Shown piece after piece: positions 18,916 to 27,084 of a stretch of DNA of 60,907 nt. This DNA is from DSBN01 sp041686355 (lineage in GTDB: Bacteria > Spirochaetota > Spirochaetia > DSM-16054 > Sediminispirochaetaceae). Numbering within the stretch: position 1 is the first letter of the stretch; each line of letters opens with the position of its first letter. Below the pieces are notes generated by a model. The model saw only the letters and a list, made by a program, of their open reading frames with translations. It was not told the DNA's origin and did no database searches. Location: positions 1-60,907 of the forward strand of contig JAWLDZ010000010.1 in the NCBI GenBank assembly GCA_041686355.1. Direction: 5' to 3'. A program made the position numbers and the translations under genes.

Positions 18916-19148
18916 AGTATACCAAGCGCAACCGGCCGATACTGGTAAAAATGCTGCTTCTCTCTCTGTTGATCGGTACTTTTGCATGGGACCTCATTGA
19001 GCGACTGCTGAGTTATGCGGAGATACCCGTGCACATTGCTATTGGTCCGGTTGGTTTCGATCTGCTGGTCATTTCCTGCTATATATATCTAAATCCGGGG
19101 ACCCTGTTTGGAATTGCAGCGGCACTCATACTATTCAGGAGGTTATAG
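18912..19148 (+). CDS. Small membrane protein of unknown function
   Basis: 78 residues with two predicted membrane helices (about 13-30 and 42-75) and a basic N-terminus. Its ATG overlaps the ABC-F stop (ATGA) and its stop overlaps the GTG of maf by one base; this tight packing on both sides is the best evidence that it is real. DUF4321-type small membrane proteins occur in similar places, but I cannot confirm the family. Confidence 0.68.
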   Translation: MKYTKRNRPILVKMLLLSLLIGTFAWDLIERLLSYAEIPVHIAIGPVGFDLLVISCYIYLNPGTLFGIAAALILFRRL

Positions 19149-19744
19149 TGCCTAAGCTTGTATTGGCTTCAAGCTCACCCCGCAGAAAAGAGCTTTTAAC
19201 TAACCTTGGTCTCCCCTTTTCGACAGCCCCCTCTGAGTATGAGGAACTGTTTGACGACCGTCCGCCCCGGCTTCAAGCCCTCTCTTTAGCACAGCAGAAG
19301 GTTGCGCACCTGCTTAGGCATTCCCCCGAACACAAAAATGCTTTGGTGCTCGGGGCAGATACCTGTATCGATCTTGATGGTCAGCTCCTCGGCAAGCCCT
19401 CCGACCGCCACACCGCGCGCGAGTATCTTCAACAATTAGCAGGACGGGCTCACAAGGTTATTACAGCCCTATCCTTATGGGACGGACCAGCTGGGGTTTT
19501 CCGAAACGAAGCCGAAACCACTACAATTCATTTTGCGGAGCTCGATTCCCGTGAAATTGAATGGTATTTAGATACGGAGGAGTGGCAAGGCGCGGCCGGC
19601 GCTTACCGCATTCAAGGTCGGGGGGGCCTATTTGTAAGCCGTATTGAGGGCTGCTACTTCAATGTCATGGGGTTGCCAATTCACCGATTTTATGGCATGT
19701 TACAGACTCAGGGATACGATTTTTTTGAACTCGTTTCCCTGTAA
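19148..19744 (+). CDS. maf: Maf-family nucleoside triphosphate pyrophosphatase
   Basis: House-cleaning pyrophosphatase hydrolysing non-canonical or modified NTPs (dTTP/UTP or m7GTP subfamily), also linked to septum inhibition. S-S-S-P-R-R-K-E-L-L at residues 8-17 is the Maf signature; G-A-D-T-C-I at about 75 holds the catalytic Asp, and G-K-P-S-D and G-A-A-G-A-Y-R-I-Q-G follow. 198 residues, normal length. GTG start coupled to the preceding stop. Confidence 0.93.
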   Translation: MPKLVLASSSPRRKELLTNLGLPFSTAPSEYEELFDDRPPRLQALSLAQQKVAHLLRHSPEHKNALVLGADTCIDLDGQLLGKPSDRHTAREYLQQLAGRAHKVITALSLWDGPAGVFRNEAETTTIHFAELDSREIEWYLDTEEWQGAAGAYRIQGRGGLFVSRIEGCYFNVMGLPIHRFYGMLQTQGYDFFELVSL

Positions 19745-19781
19745 TCTTCCACCGTTAATGGTGAGAAATAAGAGAAGGACC

Positions 19782-19827
19782 GACGGATGCATAGAACGAG
19801 GTACGTCGTACCTCAATGCTGACCGTC
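19782..19827 (+). promoter_or_regulatory. Nested hairpin in the rpsB leader
   Basis: Three nested stems: GACGG/CCGTC (19782-19786 with 19823-19827), GCAT/ATGC (19789-19792 with 19816-19819) and GAGGTAC/GTACCTC (19798-19804 with 19808-19814) around a 3-base loop. It ends 7 bases before the GAAGGAGGA ribosome site. Leaders of ribosomal-protein genes are often bound by their own product, so autoregulation by S2 is a natural guess, but no match to a described S2 leader was checked. Confidence 0.5.
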
Positions 19828-19847
19828 TATTTTGAAGGAGGACTCGC

Positions 19848-20849
19848 TTGTCTGTAGTAACAATGAAAAGCCTGCTTGAATCAGGCGTGCATTTTGGACA
19901 CCAGACCAAACGCTGGGATCCCCGTATGAAGAAGTATATCTTCGCCGAACGGAACGGGATCCACATTATCGATCTGCAAAAGACCATCGTTTCAATTAAA
20001 GAAGCGTACGATCTTATCCGCGAACAGGTTAAATCCGGTAAATCGGTACTGTTTGTCGGAACAAAAAAACAGGCCCAGCAGGCTATCGAGCGCGAAGCTC
20101 AACGCTGCGGGATGTTTTACGTAAGTAACCGCTGGCTTGGCGGAATGCTCACCAACTTTTCTACCATTAAAAAATCTATCCATCGCCTTAAAAAGATTGA
20201 GAAGATGGAGATCGATGGTACTTTTGAAAGCCTCACCAAGAAAGAGGTTTCCCGTCTCAACAAAGAACGACAACGCTTAGAGAAAAACCTGGGCGGTATC
20301 AAAGATATGAAGGAATTGCCGGGCGCAATCTTTATCATCGATACCCGTAAAGAAGCTATTGCGGTAGCCGAAGCGAAACGGATGGGCATTCCAATCGTAT
20401 CAGTTGTAGACACTAACTGTGACCCCACCGATATTGACTACCCAATTCCCGGCAACGACGATGCCATTCGGGCTATATCCCTGTTTACAAAGGTAATTGC
20501 AGATGCAGTAATCGACGCAGATAATGAAATCGGAATCCAGATTATTGAAACCCTGCAGGATGAGGATGAAACAGAGCAGGCCCAGGAGAAACCCCAGAAG
20601 CAGGAAGAAGAGCCACAGTTTGAGGACTTTGAAACCGCAAGTGTTGGCGAGGTAGTCAAGGAGAGCTCAGAAGAAGCTGAAGTCGAAGCTCCTGAGGCAG
20701 AAACAAACTTCACTGCCGAGGAGTACTCGGACTACACCCCTGAAACTCAGGAAAAGAAAGAAGATAAACCTGCTGAGCCGGAAAAAACCCTGGCTGAGGA
20801 AACTGAAAAAGAGCTTTTGGAAGAAGAAGATAAACTCTTCGAAGAGTAG
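19848..20849 (+). CDS. rpsB: 30S ribosomal protein S2 with acidic C-terminal extension
   Basis: Small-subunit protein bound near the head/body junction. The core (residues 1-230) has G-V-H-F-G-H-Q-T and the F-V-G-T-K-K-Q-A-Q and S-N-R-W-L-G-G-M-L-T motifs of S2. Residues about 235-333 form a low-complexity tail dominated by Glu, with Gln, Pro and Ala, which makes the protein 333 residues against about 240 in E. coli. TTG start at 19848 supported by GAAGGAGGA 6 bases upstream. Followed by tsf, the universal order. Confidence 0.96.
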   Translation: MSVVTMKSLLESGVHFGHQTKRWDPRMKKYIFAERNGIHIIDLQKTIVSIKEAYDLIREQVKSGKSVLFVGTKKQAQQAIEREAQRCGMFYVSNRWLGGMLTNFSTIKKSIHRLKKIEKMEIDGTFESLTKKEVSRLNKERQRLEKNLGGIKDMKELPGAIFIIDTRKEAIAVAEAKRMGIPIVSVVDTNCDPTDIDYPIPGNDDAIRAISLFTKVIADAVIDADNEIGIQIIETLQDEDETEQAQEKPQKQEEEPQFEDFETASVGEVVKESSEEAEVEAPEAETNFTAEEYSDYTPETQEKKEDKPAEPEKTLAEETEKELLEEEDKLFEE

Positions 20850-20875
20850 ATTATAATAGATCAAAGGAGATAAGC

Positions 20876-21718
20876 GTGGAAATTAAAGCTGCCGATGTGA
20901 AAAAACTACGCGATAAAACCGGCGCCGGAATGCTGGATTGCAAAAAGGCCTTGAAAGAGGCGGAGGGAGACTTTTCGAAAGCCGAAAAGTACCTCAAAGA
21001 GCTTGGGCTTGCCGCTGCTGCGAAACGTAGCGGCCGAGCTACCAATGAAGGTCGAATATTTACAAAAATTGGTGATTCAATGGCAACCGCTGTCGAGCTT
21101 GCCTGTGAAACGGACTTCGTTGCCCGTAATAAAGATTTTGTTGCACTTGGCGAAGATATCGCCGACACCATCCTTGCGAAGGGTCTCACAGAGAAGACCC
21201 CCGAACTTGATGAAAAAGTGAAAGACACCATCAGCACCATTAAAGAGAATATGGAGCTGCGACGTTTTACTACGATGCCGATTGCCGATAATCAAATGGT
21301 AAGTGCATACACCCATGGCGAAGGTTCAATAGGTGTATTGGTCAAGTTTGAGGCTGATTCCCCTTCAGTTCTTGAAAATGATGCAGTCAAAGAGTTCGCC
21401 TTCGATTGTGCTCTGCATATTGCGGCTTTTAACCCGTTGTTTCTTGACAGAAACAGCGTTGATGCCGCTTATAAGGAAGAGCAGGAAGCAATTTTCCGTA
21501 AACAAGCGGAAAACCTCGGTAAACCTGAAAAAGTAATTGATGGAATTGTGAAAGGCAAAATGAACAAGCATTTTGCGGAAAACTGTCTGCTTGATCAGGG
21601 CTTTGTAAAAGAAGAAAAGGTGAGTGTCGCCAAAAAAGCGGAAGAAGTTGCAAAACAGGCCGGCGGCAGTCTTAAGCTCATTGATTTTGTGTATTATAAA
21701 GTTGGTGAGGAATCATAA
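20876..21718 (+). CDS. tsf: Elongation factor Ts
   Basis: Nucleotide-exchange factor for EF-Tu. N-terminal UBA-like domain with the hallmark L-R-D-K-T-G-A-G-M-L-D-C-K-K-A-L, followed by the T-D-F-V-A-R-N core signature near residue 80. 280 residues. GTG start preceded by AAAGGAG. Ends the rpsB-tsf transcript, with a terminator 17 bases downstream. Confidence 0.97.
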   Translation: MEIKAADVKKLRDKTGAGMLDCKKALKEAEGDFSKAEKYLKELGLAAAAKRSGRATNEGRIFTKIGDSMATAVELACETDFVARNKDFVALGEDIADTILAKGLTEKTPELDEKVKDTISTIKENMELRRFTTMPIADNQMVSAYTHGEGSIGVLVKFEADSPSVLENDAVKEFAFDCALHIAAFNPLFLDRNSVDAAYKEEQEAIFRKQAENLGKPEKVIDGIVKGKMNKHFAENCLLDQGFVKEEKVSVAKKAEEVAKQAGGSLKLIDFVYYKVGEES

Positions 21719-21734
21719 TTTCCGATTCTAATAG

Positions 21735-21769
21735 GACCGCTCCCAGTTAATTCTGCGGGCGGTCTTTTT
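21735..21769 (+). terminator. Rho-independent terminator after tsf
   Basis: GACCGC (21735-21740) pairs with GCGGTC (21757-21764 region, arm GGGCGGTC), extended by a G-T pair and one more C-G, and is followed directly by TTTTT. The frr operon starts 25 bases further on. Confidence 0.8.
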
Positions 21770-21793
21770 ATAAGGAAATATAAGGAGTAAAGC

Positions 21794-22348
21794 ATGCAAA
21801 CTACAATTAAAGATGCTGAAAGCAGAATGAAAAAGAGTGTTGCAGCGCTGGAAGACGATTTTAATTCGATGCGTACCGGAAGAGCCTCAGCCTCTCTGTT
21901 TGAACGGATTAAAGTGAATTATTACGGCCAGCCTACCCCTCTCAGTCAAGCTGCAACTATTTCCGTTCCCGAAGCCCGACTGGTTGTAATTCAGCCGTGG
22001 GATAAGAGCCTGTTAAATGAAATTGAAAAGGCAATTCAGAAATCGGAGCTTTCAGTAAATCCCAGTAACGATGGGAAGGTCATCCGTATTCAAATTCCCC
22101 CTCTGACTGAAGACCGCCGTAAAGAACTGGTAAAGTTTGCTAAAAACACCGCAGAACAGAGTCGGGTTGCTGTCCGCAACATACGACGAGACGCGAATGA
22201 CGATCTTAAGAAAAAGATGAAAAACGGCGACATTAGCGAAGACGAAGAAAAACGCGGTACCGATGAAGTGCAGAAGATTACCGATAAACATATTGAACAG
22301 ATTAACTCGCTCCTCGAGGTAAAAGAACAGGAAATAATGGAGGTATAG
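21794..22348 (+). CDS. frr: Ribosome recycling factor
   Basis: Splits post-termination ribosomes together with EF-G. 184 residues of the usual L-shaped helical protein: M-R-T-G-R-A-S near residue 27, I-S-V-P-E-A-R, I-Q-I-P-P-L-T-E-D-R-R and the N-I-R-R-D segment. ATAAGGAG precedes the ATG. First gene of a seven-gene run to the WD40 gene; the stop overlaps the uppS GTG. Confidence 0.97.
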   Translation: MQTTIKDAESRMKKSVAALEDDFNSMRTGRASASLFERIKVNYYGQPTPLSQAATISVPEARLVVIQPWDKSLLNEIEKAIQKSELSVNPSNDGKVIRIQIPPLTEDRRKELVKFAKNTAEQSRVAVRNIRRDANDDLKKKMKNGDISEDEEKRGTDEVQKITDKHIEQINSLLEVKEQEIMEV

Positions 22349-23073
22349 TGGCTACTCTAGGTCATACCCCACTTAAATCTTCTAAACTACCTCAGCATAT
22401 CGGGATTATAATGGATGGAAATGGCCGCTGGGCCGAACAACAGGGAAAACCGCGAACCGCTGGACACAGCAGTGGAACGGAAGCTGCAAAACGGGTAATT
22501 AAGGCGGCCATTGATTTAGGCATTTCCTATATCACCTTATACACATTTTCTACTGAGAATTGGAGCCGTTCAACCAAGGAAGTTAATTTTTTGATGAAGC
22601 TTCTGCGACAGCATCTGCGCCGGGATTCAAATTTTTATCACTCCAATGAAATCAAAGTTTTACATGCCGGTGCACTGGAAGGTCTTCCACAGGAAATTCA
22701 AAAAGAGCTGCTTCATGCACAAGAGGCCACCAAAGAATATCAGACCATAACCGCTATTTTAGCAATTAATTACGGTGGACGAGATGAAATTGTGAGGGCA
22801 GTAAATAAATGGCAGCAAAAGACATCTGATCCGGAACAGAAAATTACTATTGAAGAAGTAGGATCCCACCTTGATAACCCGGATGTTCCCGATCCTGATC
22901 TAATAATAAGAACCGCTGGGGAAATGCGATTGAGCAATTTCCTGCTTTGGGAAAGCGCGTATGCCGAACTCTACTATTCATCCAAACTGTGGCCGGATTG
23001 GGACTATGAAGATCTGGCTGAAGCAGTTGAGCACTATCAAAAACGAAAGCGAAAGTTTGGCGGTACTACATGA
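22348..23073 (+). CDS. uppS: Undecaprenyl diphosphate synthase (isoprenyl transferase)
   Basis: cis-Prenyltransferase making the C55 carrier lipid for cell-wall synthesis. M-D-G-N-G-R-W-A (catalytic Asp) near residue 25, G-H-S-S-G-T, T-F-S-T-E-N-W-x-R, and R-T-A-G-E-x-R-L-S-N-F-L-L-W-x-x-A-Y-A-E. The usual serine of R-T-S-G-E is alanine here. 241 residues, GTG start overlapping the frr stop; ATGA overlap into cdsA. Confidence 0.96.
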   Translation: MATLGHTPLKSSKLPQHIGIIMDGNGRWAEQQGKPRTAGHSSGTEAAKRVIKAAIDLGISYITLYTFSTENWSRSTKEVNFLMKLLRQHLRRDSNFYHSNEIKVLHAGALEGLPQEIQKELLHAQEATKEYQTITAILAINYGGRDEIVRAVNKWQQKTSDPEQKITIEEVGSHLDNPDVPDPDLIIRTAGEMRLSNFLLWESAYAELYYSSKLWPDWDYEDLAEAVEHYQKRKRKFGGTT

Positions 23074-23915
23074 GTAACTTTGGACAGCGGCTGCTTCTTT
23101 TTATGATCGGTCTTCCCCTTCTCCTGGCAACTGTTATATTATTCGATCGATTTATGCACGCCGGATGGGCAGTTGTGGTAATCCTAGTCACCTTTTTAGC
23201 CGCCCGTGAGACAGTTCAGCTCTTTACTCCCGGGGTGCCACCACTTTATTCATGGTTTGTGCCGTTTCTTTCAGCAGGACTGCCCCTGGTAGTGTATGTC
23301 GAGCTTCTTCTCGGCTTATCATTTTCTCTGCTTAATCCTCTACTAATCATAAGCATCAGTGTTATTCTGATATCAGAGCTCTCCAGGTGGAAAGTTGAGA
23401 ACCCTCAGATCTTCACCCATAATTCCCTCGGATTGATTAGTGCGGTAATTTACCCGGGCTTTTTCCTAGTTTTCACAATTCGTTTTATAGAGTTTGAGTA
23501 TCCCCTGGCGACTATTATATTGTTTCTGCTGGTAAATTTCAGTAACGATACCTTTGCCTATATCTTTGGAAAGCTATTTGGTAAAAACTCACCCCATGTG
23601 GTACCGGTGAGCCCCCGAAAAACGAGAATCGGCTTCTTAGGCGGATTCGCAGGATCCATGCTGACAGGCTCGGTGTTTTATTTGATAGCTCCCCATATTT
23701 TTATTGGAGATTTTCTTTTACTGCTTCCCTTTTTCCTTGTTACAGGCTTATGCGCCGATATAGGCGACTTAATTGAATCGGCCTATAAACGCGGGGCGGC
23801 AAAAAAAGATTCCGGTTCTTTAATGCCCGGTCGTGGCGGTTTATTGGACTCTATTGACTCTCTCCTTTTCAGCGCCCCGTTTTTCTATTATATTGGTACA
23901 ATACTGCTGAAATAG
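23070..23915 (+). CDS. cdsA: Phosphatidate cytidylyltransferase
   Basis: Makes CDP-diacylglycerol for phospholipid synthesis in the inner membrane. 281 residues with about seven or eight membrane helices and the family signature near the C-terminus (D-S-G-S-L-M-P-G-R-G-G-L-L-D-S-I-D), preceded by S-P-R-K-T. ATGA overlap with uppS; 8 bases before dxr. Confidence 0.94.
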   Translation: MSNFGQRLLLFMIGLPLLLATVILFDRFMHAGWAVVVILVTFLAARETVQLFTPGVPPLYSWFVPFLSAGLPLVVYVELLLGLSFSLLNPLLIISISVILISELSRWKVENPQIFTHNSLGLISAVIYPGFFLVFTIRFIEFEYPLATIILFLLVNFSNDTFAYIFGKLFGKNSPHVVPVSPRKTRIGFLGGFAGSMLTGSVFYLIAPHIFIGDFLLLLPFFLVTGLCADIGDLIESAYKRGAAKKDSGSLMPGRGGLLDSIDSLLFSAPFFYYIGTILLK

Positions 23916-23923
23916 GAAAAGCA

Positions 23924-25066
23924 ATGGCGATAAAAAGAATTATTATACTCGGCGCAACCGGGTCTATTGGTCTTAACAGTTTTGATGTAGTTAAAAATTT
24001 GGGTTCATCTTTTCAGATTGTAGGGGCGTCCTGCCACTCAAATGTGAAGGATCTTCTTAAACATGCTGAACTCTTTCAAATTCCAAACCTGGCGGTCAGC
24101 AGTAAAAGAGTTGACAATGAACGGATTGCTTTTTCCGGCCCGAATGCAATCCAATCCCTTTTACAGGAAACCGAAGCTGATATAGTAATAAACGGAATCG
24201 CCGGATCCTCAGGCCTCATGCCCTCCGTATGGAGCCTTCAGCGCGGTTTCGATCTTGCCCTGGCGAATAAAGAAACAATTGTCATGGCCGGTCCATTAAT
24301 TCGCAGTTTAGCTTCGAGGACGGGAGCCCAAATTCTCCCCGTTGACTCGGAACACTCAGCCCTCTTTCAACTTCTACGGCGTGAAAAACCGGATGAAATC
24401 GAAAAAGTGGTTATAACCGCATCCGGGGGACCCTTTCGCACTACCCCCCTAACAGAGTTCCCCACGCTGAGCCTTGAGGATGCCCTACAGCATCCAACCT
24501 GGGATATGGGACACAAAATCACAATCGATTCAGCGACAATGGGAAATAAGGGCTTAGAAGTAATTGAAGCCCATCATCTGTTCGACTTAAGCCCCGAACA
24601 GATTCAAGTGCTCATCCATCCCCAAAGCCGTGTGCATTCGCTTATTAAAACTGTTGAAGGTTCATATTATGCACAGATCAGTCATCCGGACATGCGTATT
24701 CCAATTCAAAATGCCCTCACCTATCCCCGGCTGACAGCCTCTCCCTTTGGAGAACTCGATTTAACTGATACTGACTTAAGTTTTCAACTCCCCGATCCGC
24801 AACGGTTTCCCCTTCTTCAGCACGCCTTTCAGGCTATCCGCTTCGGCGGGGCTTATCCCCTGGCCTATAATGCGGCAAATGAAGTTGCGGTAAAGGCCTT
24901 TCAAGAACTAAAAATTCGTTTTATTGATATAGCGGCGGTTGTAGATGCAACCCTGCAAAAGGACTGGTCAGTAAGATTTACTGATTTTTCACACATTTTA
25001 GAAACCCACGCACGGGTGTGGACCCACGCAGAAACAGAAGTTCTGCAGTATATGGAGAATAATTAA
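23924..25066 (+). CDS. dxr: 1-deoxy-D-xylulose 5-phosphate reductoisomerase
   Basis: Second step of the MEP isoprenoid pathway, using NADPH. G-A-T-G-S-I-G (NADPH loop) at residues 10-16, L-A-N-K-E-T, P-V-D-S-E-H-S-A (metal ligands), and H-P-T-W-D-M-G followed by the S-A-T-M-x-N-K-G-L-E-V-I-E-A segment. 380 residues. Upstream dxs is at 36-38 kb on the other strand. Stop overlaps the rseP start (TAATG). Confidence 0.97.
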   Translation: MAIKRIIILGATGSIGLNSFDVVKNLGSSFQIVGASCHSNVKDLLKHAELFQIPNLAVSSKRVDNERIAFSGPNAIQSLLQETEADIVINGIAGSSGLMPSVWSLQRGFDLALANKETIVMAGPLIRSLASRTGAQILPVDSEHSALFQLLRREKPDEIEKVVITASGGPFRTTPLTEFPTLSLEDALQHPTWDMGHKITIDSATMGNKGLEVIEAHHLFDLSPEQIQVLIHPQSRVHSLIKTVEGSYYAQISHPDMRIPIQNALTYPRLTASPFGELDLTDTDLSFQLPDPQRFPLLQHAFQAIRFGGAYPLAYNAANEVAVKAFQELKIRFIDIAAVVDATLQKDWSVRFTDFSHILETHARVWTHAETEVLQYMENN

Positions 25067-26430
25067 TGATACTCACTATCATATTAGGAATTTTAGGCCT
25101 TGGAATCGTTGTATTCGTACATGAGCTTGGGCATTTCGTAGTGGCAAAGGCCTCGGGCATCACCGTTGAGGCTTTTTCCCTAGGCTGGGGAAAAGTCCTC
25201 TATCATCGAACATGGCGCGGTACCGATTACCGTATAAGCCTGCTGCCGATAGGGGGATACTGCAAAATGAAGGGGGAGGAGCTGTTTCGTAAGGCAATTG
25301 CCGATGACGCCGCCCATATTCCCCATGAGGAGGGCTCGCTGTTTTCTGTTTCCGTGTGGAAACGCATGCTCACCTATGCCGCTGGTCCGTTTTTTAATCT
25401 GTTATTTGCGATTCTGGTTTTATCAATAATCTGGTTTAATGGATTCACCATCAATACCTATGAGAACAAAATTGTACTTCTCTCGGACTACCCCAGCCTC
25501 TTCTCCGACACTAGCTACCCGGCCGACCAGGCGGGCCTGCGAACGGGCGATGAAATAGTTGCAATCGATGGAGAGCAGGTTGAAACCTATAGCGAAATTC
25601 AGCAGAAAATAGCCCCTTCTCCACAGGAAACTCTCCCCTTAACGGTCGAACGTAATGACCGCCGCATTACCTTGAGTATTACTCCCGAGTTGAACCGCGA
25701 CACCGGGGCCGGCCGTATCGGTGTTGCAGCGTGGATAACACCACTCATCGGACAAGTGAAAGACGGCAGCAGTGCCCAAAATGCGGGGCTCCAAGCCGGT
25801 GACCGCCTAATCGAGGTAAACGGAACTCCAGTGCCCCACTCACTTGCATTGCATGCTGCTATGAGTGATCAACCCTCTAAGCTTGATATTACATTTCAGC
25901 GAAACGGCACCAACCAAACCACTGAATTGATTCCCTTTTACGACGAAAGCGGCAATGCCGACCTGGGTGTAGCTTTTCGCGGCATCACCCATTCAAGCCC
26001 GAACATGAATCCCCTTCAGGCGTTAACCAGGGGTACCCAGGAAACTTTTAGAACATTTGCCCTTACCATCAAAGGCATTGCCCTTCTTTTTTCCGGGGTT
26101 GATGTCCAAAAAGCAGTATCCGGGCCGGTACGCATCACCTACATGGTAGGTGAAATCACCACGGCAGGCTTCAGCCAGGGCATAGGAAGCGGCTTTATAA
26201 ATCTGTTTCGTTTCTTAAGCTTGTTGAGTGTAGCCTTGGCCTTTGGAAATCTGCTGCCGATCCCCGCATTGGATGGAGGGTTGATAGCATTATCTGTGGT
26301 TGAAGCAGTCAAGGGGAGCAGCGTAAAACCCAAGACCTTTTACCGGTATCAAACTATAGGGTTTGTATTTATTCTTTTGATACTCTTCCTAACCACCTTT
26401 AGCGACCTCTCCTATCTTTTTTCTCAGTAA
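25066..26430 (+). CDS. rseP: RseP-type site-2 intramembrane metalloprotease
   Basis: Membrane zinc protease cleaving anti-sigma factors or signal-peptide remnants. H-E-L-G-H (19-23) in the first helix, two PDZ-like regions (about 130-205 and 225-300), and N-L-L-P-I-P-A-L-D-G-G near residue 400 with the third zinc ligand. 454 residues. No sigmaE/RseA homologue is in this window. Part of the frr-WD40 operon. Confidence 0.93.
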   Translation: MILTIILGILGLGIVVFVHELGHFVVAKASGITVEAFSLGWGKVLYHRTWRGTDYRISLLPIGGYCKMKGEELFRKAIADDAAHIPHEEGSLFSVSVWKRMLTYAAGPFFNLLFAILVLSIIWFNGFTINTYENKIVLLSDYPSLFSDTSYPADQAGLRTGDEIVAIDGEQVETYSEIQQKIAPSPQETLPLTVERNDRRITLSITPELNRDTGAGRIGVAAWITPLIGQVKDGSSAQNAGLQAGDRLIEVNGTPVPHSLALHAAMSDQPSKLDITFQRNGTNQTTELIPFYDESGNADLGVAFRGITHSSPNMNPLQALTRGTQETFRTFALTIKGIALLFSGVDVQKAVSGPVRITYMVGEITTAGFSQGIGSGFINLFRFLSLLSVALAFGNLLPIPALDGGLIALSVVEAVKGSSVKPKTFYRYQTIGFVFILLILFLTTFSDLSYLFSQ

Positions 26431-26445
26431 AGGAGTATATTAAGC

Positions 26446-27084
26446 ATGAAACATGATATAGTGTGTCATTGTGGAAATACAATCGAGAGGGATATTCCTG
26501 ATACTATCGACCTATCGGAGGAACCTCATTTTATTCAGCAGATTCTTGAAGGTGCTTTTATGCAGGTAACATGTGATTCTTGCGGAAAAATACTAAAACC
26601 GGAATTTCCTGTTCACTTTTTTAACCTAAAGATAGCTGACCAGTTGCTGGACCTCGATTATATTCCGGAACTTGAACGCAGCCAGTACTTCCGTGATAAA
26701 ATTGAAACTACCGCCCAGCGGGTTGTTATCGGTTACCCGGAATTGCGAGAAAAAATGCTCGTTTCTGCTCACGGCTTAGACGATCGTGCCTTGGAAATTC
26801 TTAAATTTCTACTCTTAGAAAATGCTCATGATCATAACTTGAGCGACCACTCCTTCAGCGATCTCTCAATTATTTTAAACGCAGTAGAAGAAGATACACT
26901 CACTTTTTATATTTATGGACTCAAGGAAACAGAGGTAGCCGTACCACAGGTGTCACTCGATCTGTACCATAAAGTAGTTGACAGCTTATCAGTCCGGTTG
27001 AACACTGAAGTGTATGCAGAAATTGTAAAACCACCCTATGTATCAATCAATAAAATATCAATCGAAGCGGAGGATGATTCGTGA
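26446..27084 (+). CDS. CpXC-domain protein
   Basis: 212 residues. C-H-C near residue 7 and C-D-S-C at about 43-46 form the likely zinc site of the CpXC domain; the remainder is alpha/beta and acidic. No signal peptide, so cytosolic. Function unknown. AAAGGAG lies upstream of the ATG. The GTGA overlap with the WD40 gene suggests linked expression. Confidence 0.8.
   Translation: MKHDIVCHCGNTIERDIPDTIDLSEEPHFIQQILEGAFMQVTCDSCGKILKPEFPVHFFNLKIADQLLDLDYIPELERSQYFRDKIETTAQRVVIGYPELREKMLVSAHGLDDRALEILKFLLLENAHDHNLSDHSFSDLSIILNAVEEDTLTFYIYGLKETEVAVPQVSLDLYHKVVDSLSVRLNTEVYAEIVKPPYVSINKISIEAEDDS

Noticed and set aside
19745..19847. tRNA in the rpsB leader
   Set aside because: The fold is one nested hairpin; no cloverleaf, anticodon arm or TPsiC motif.
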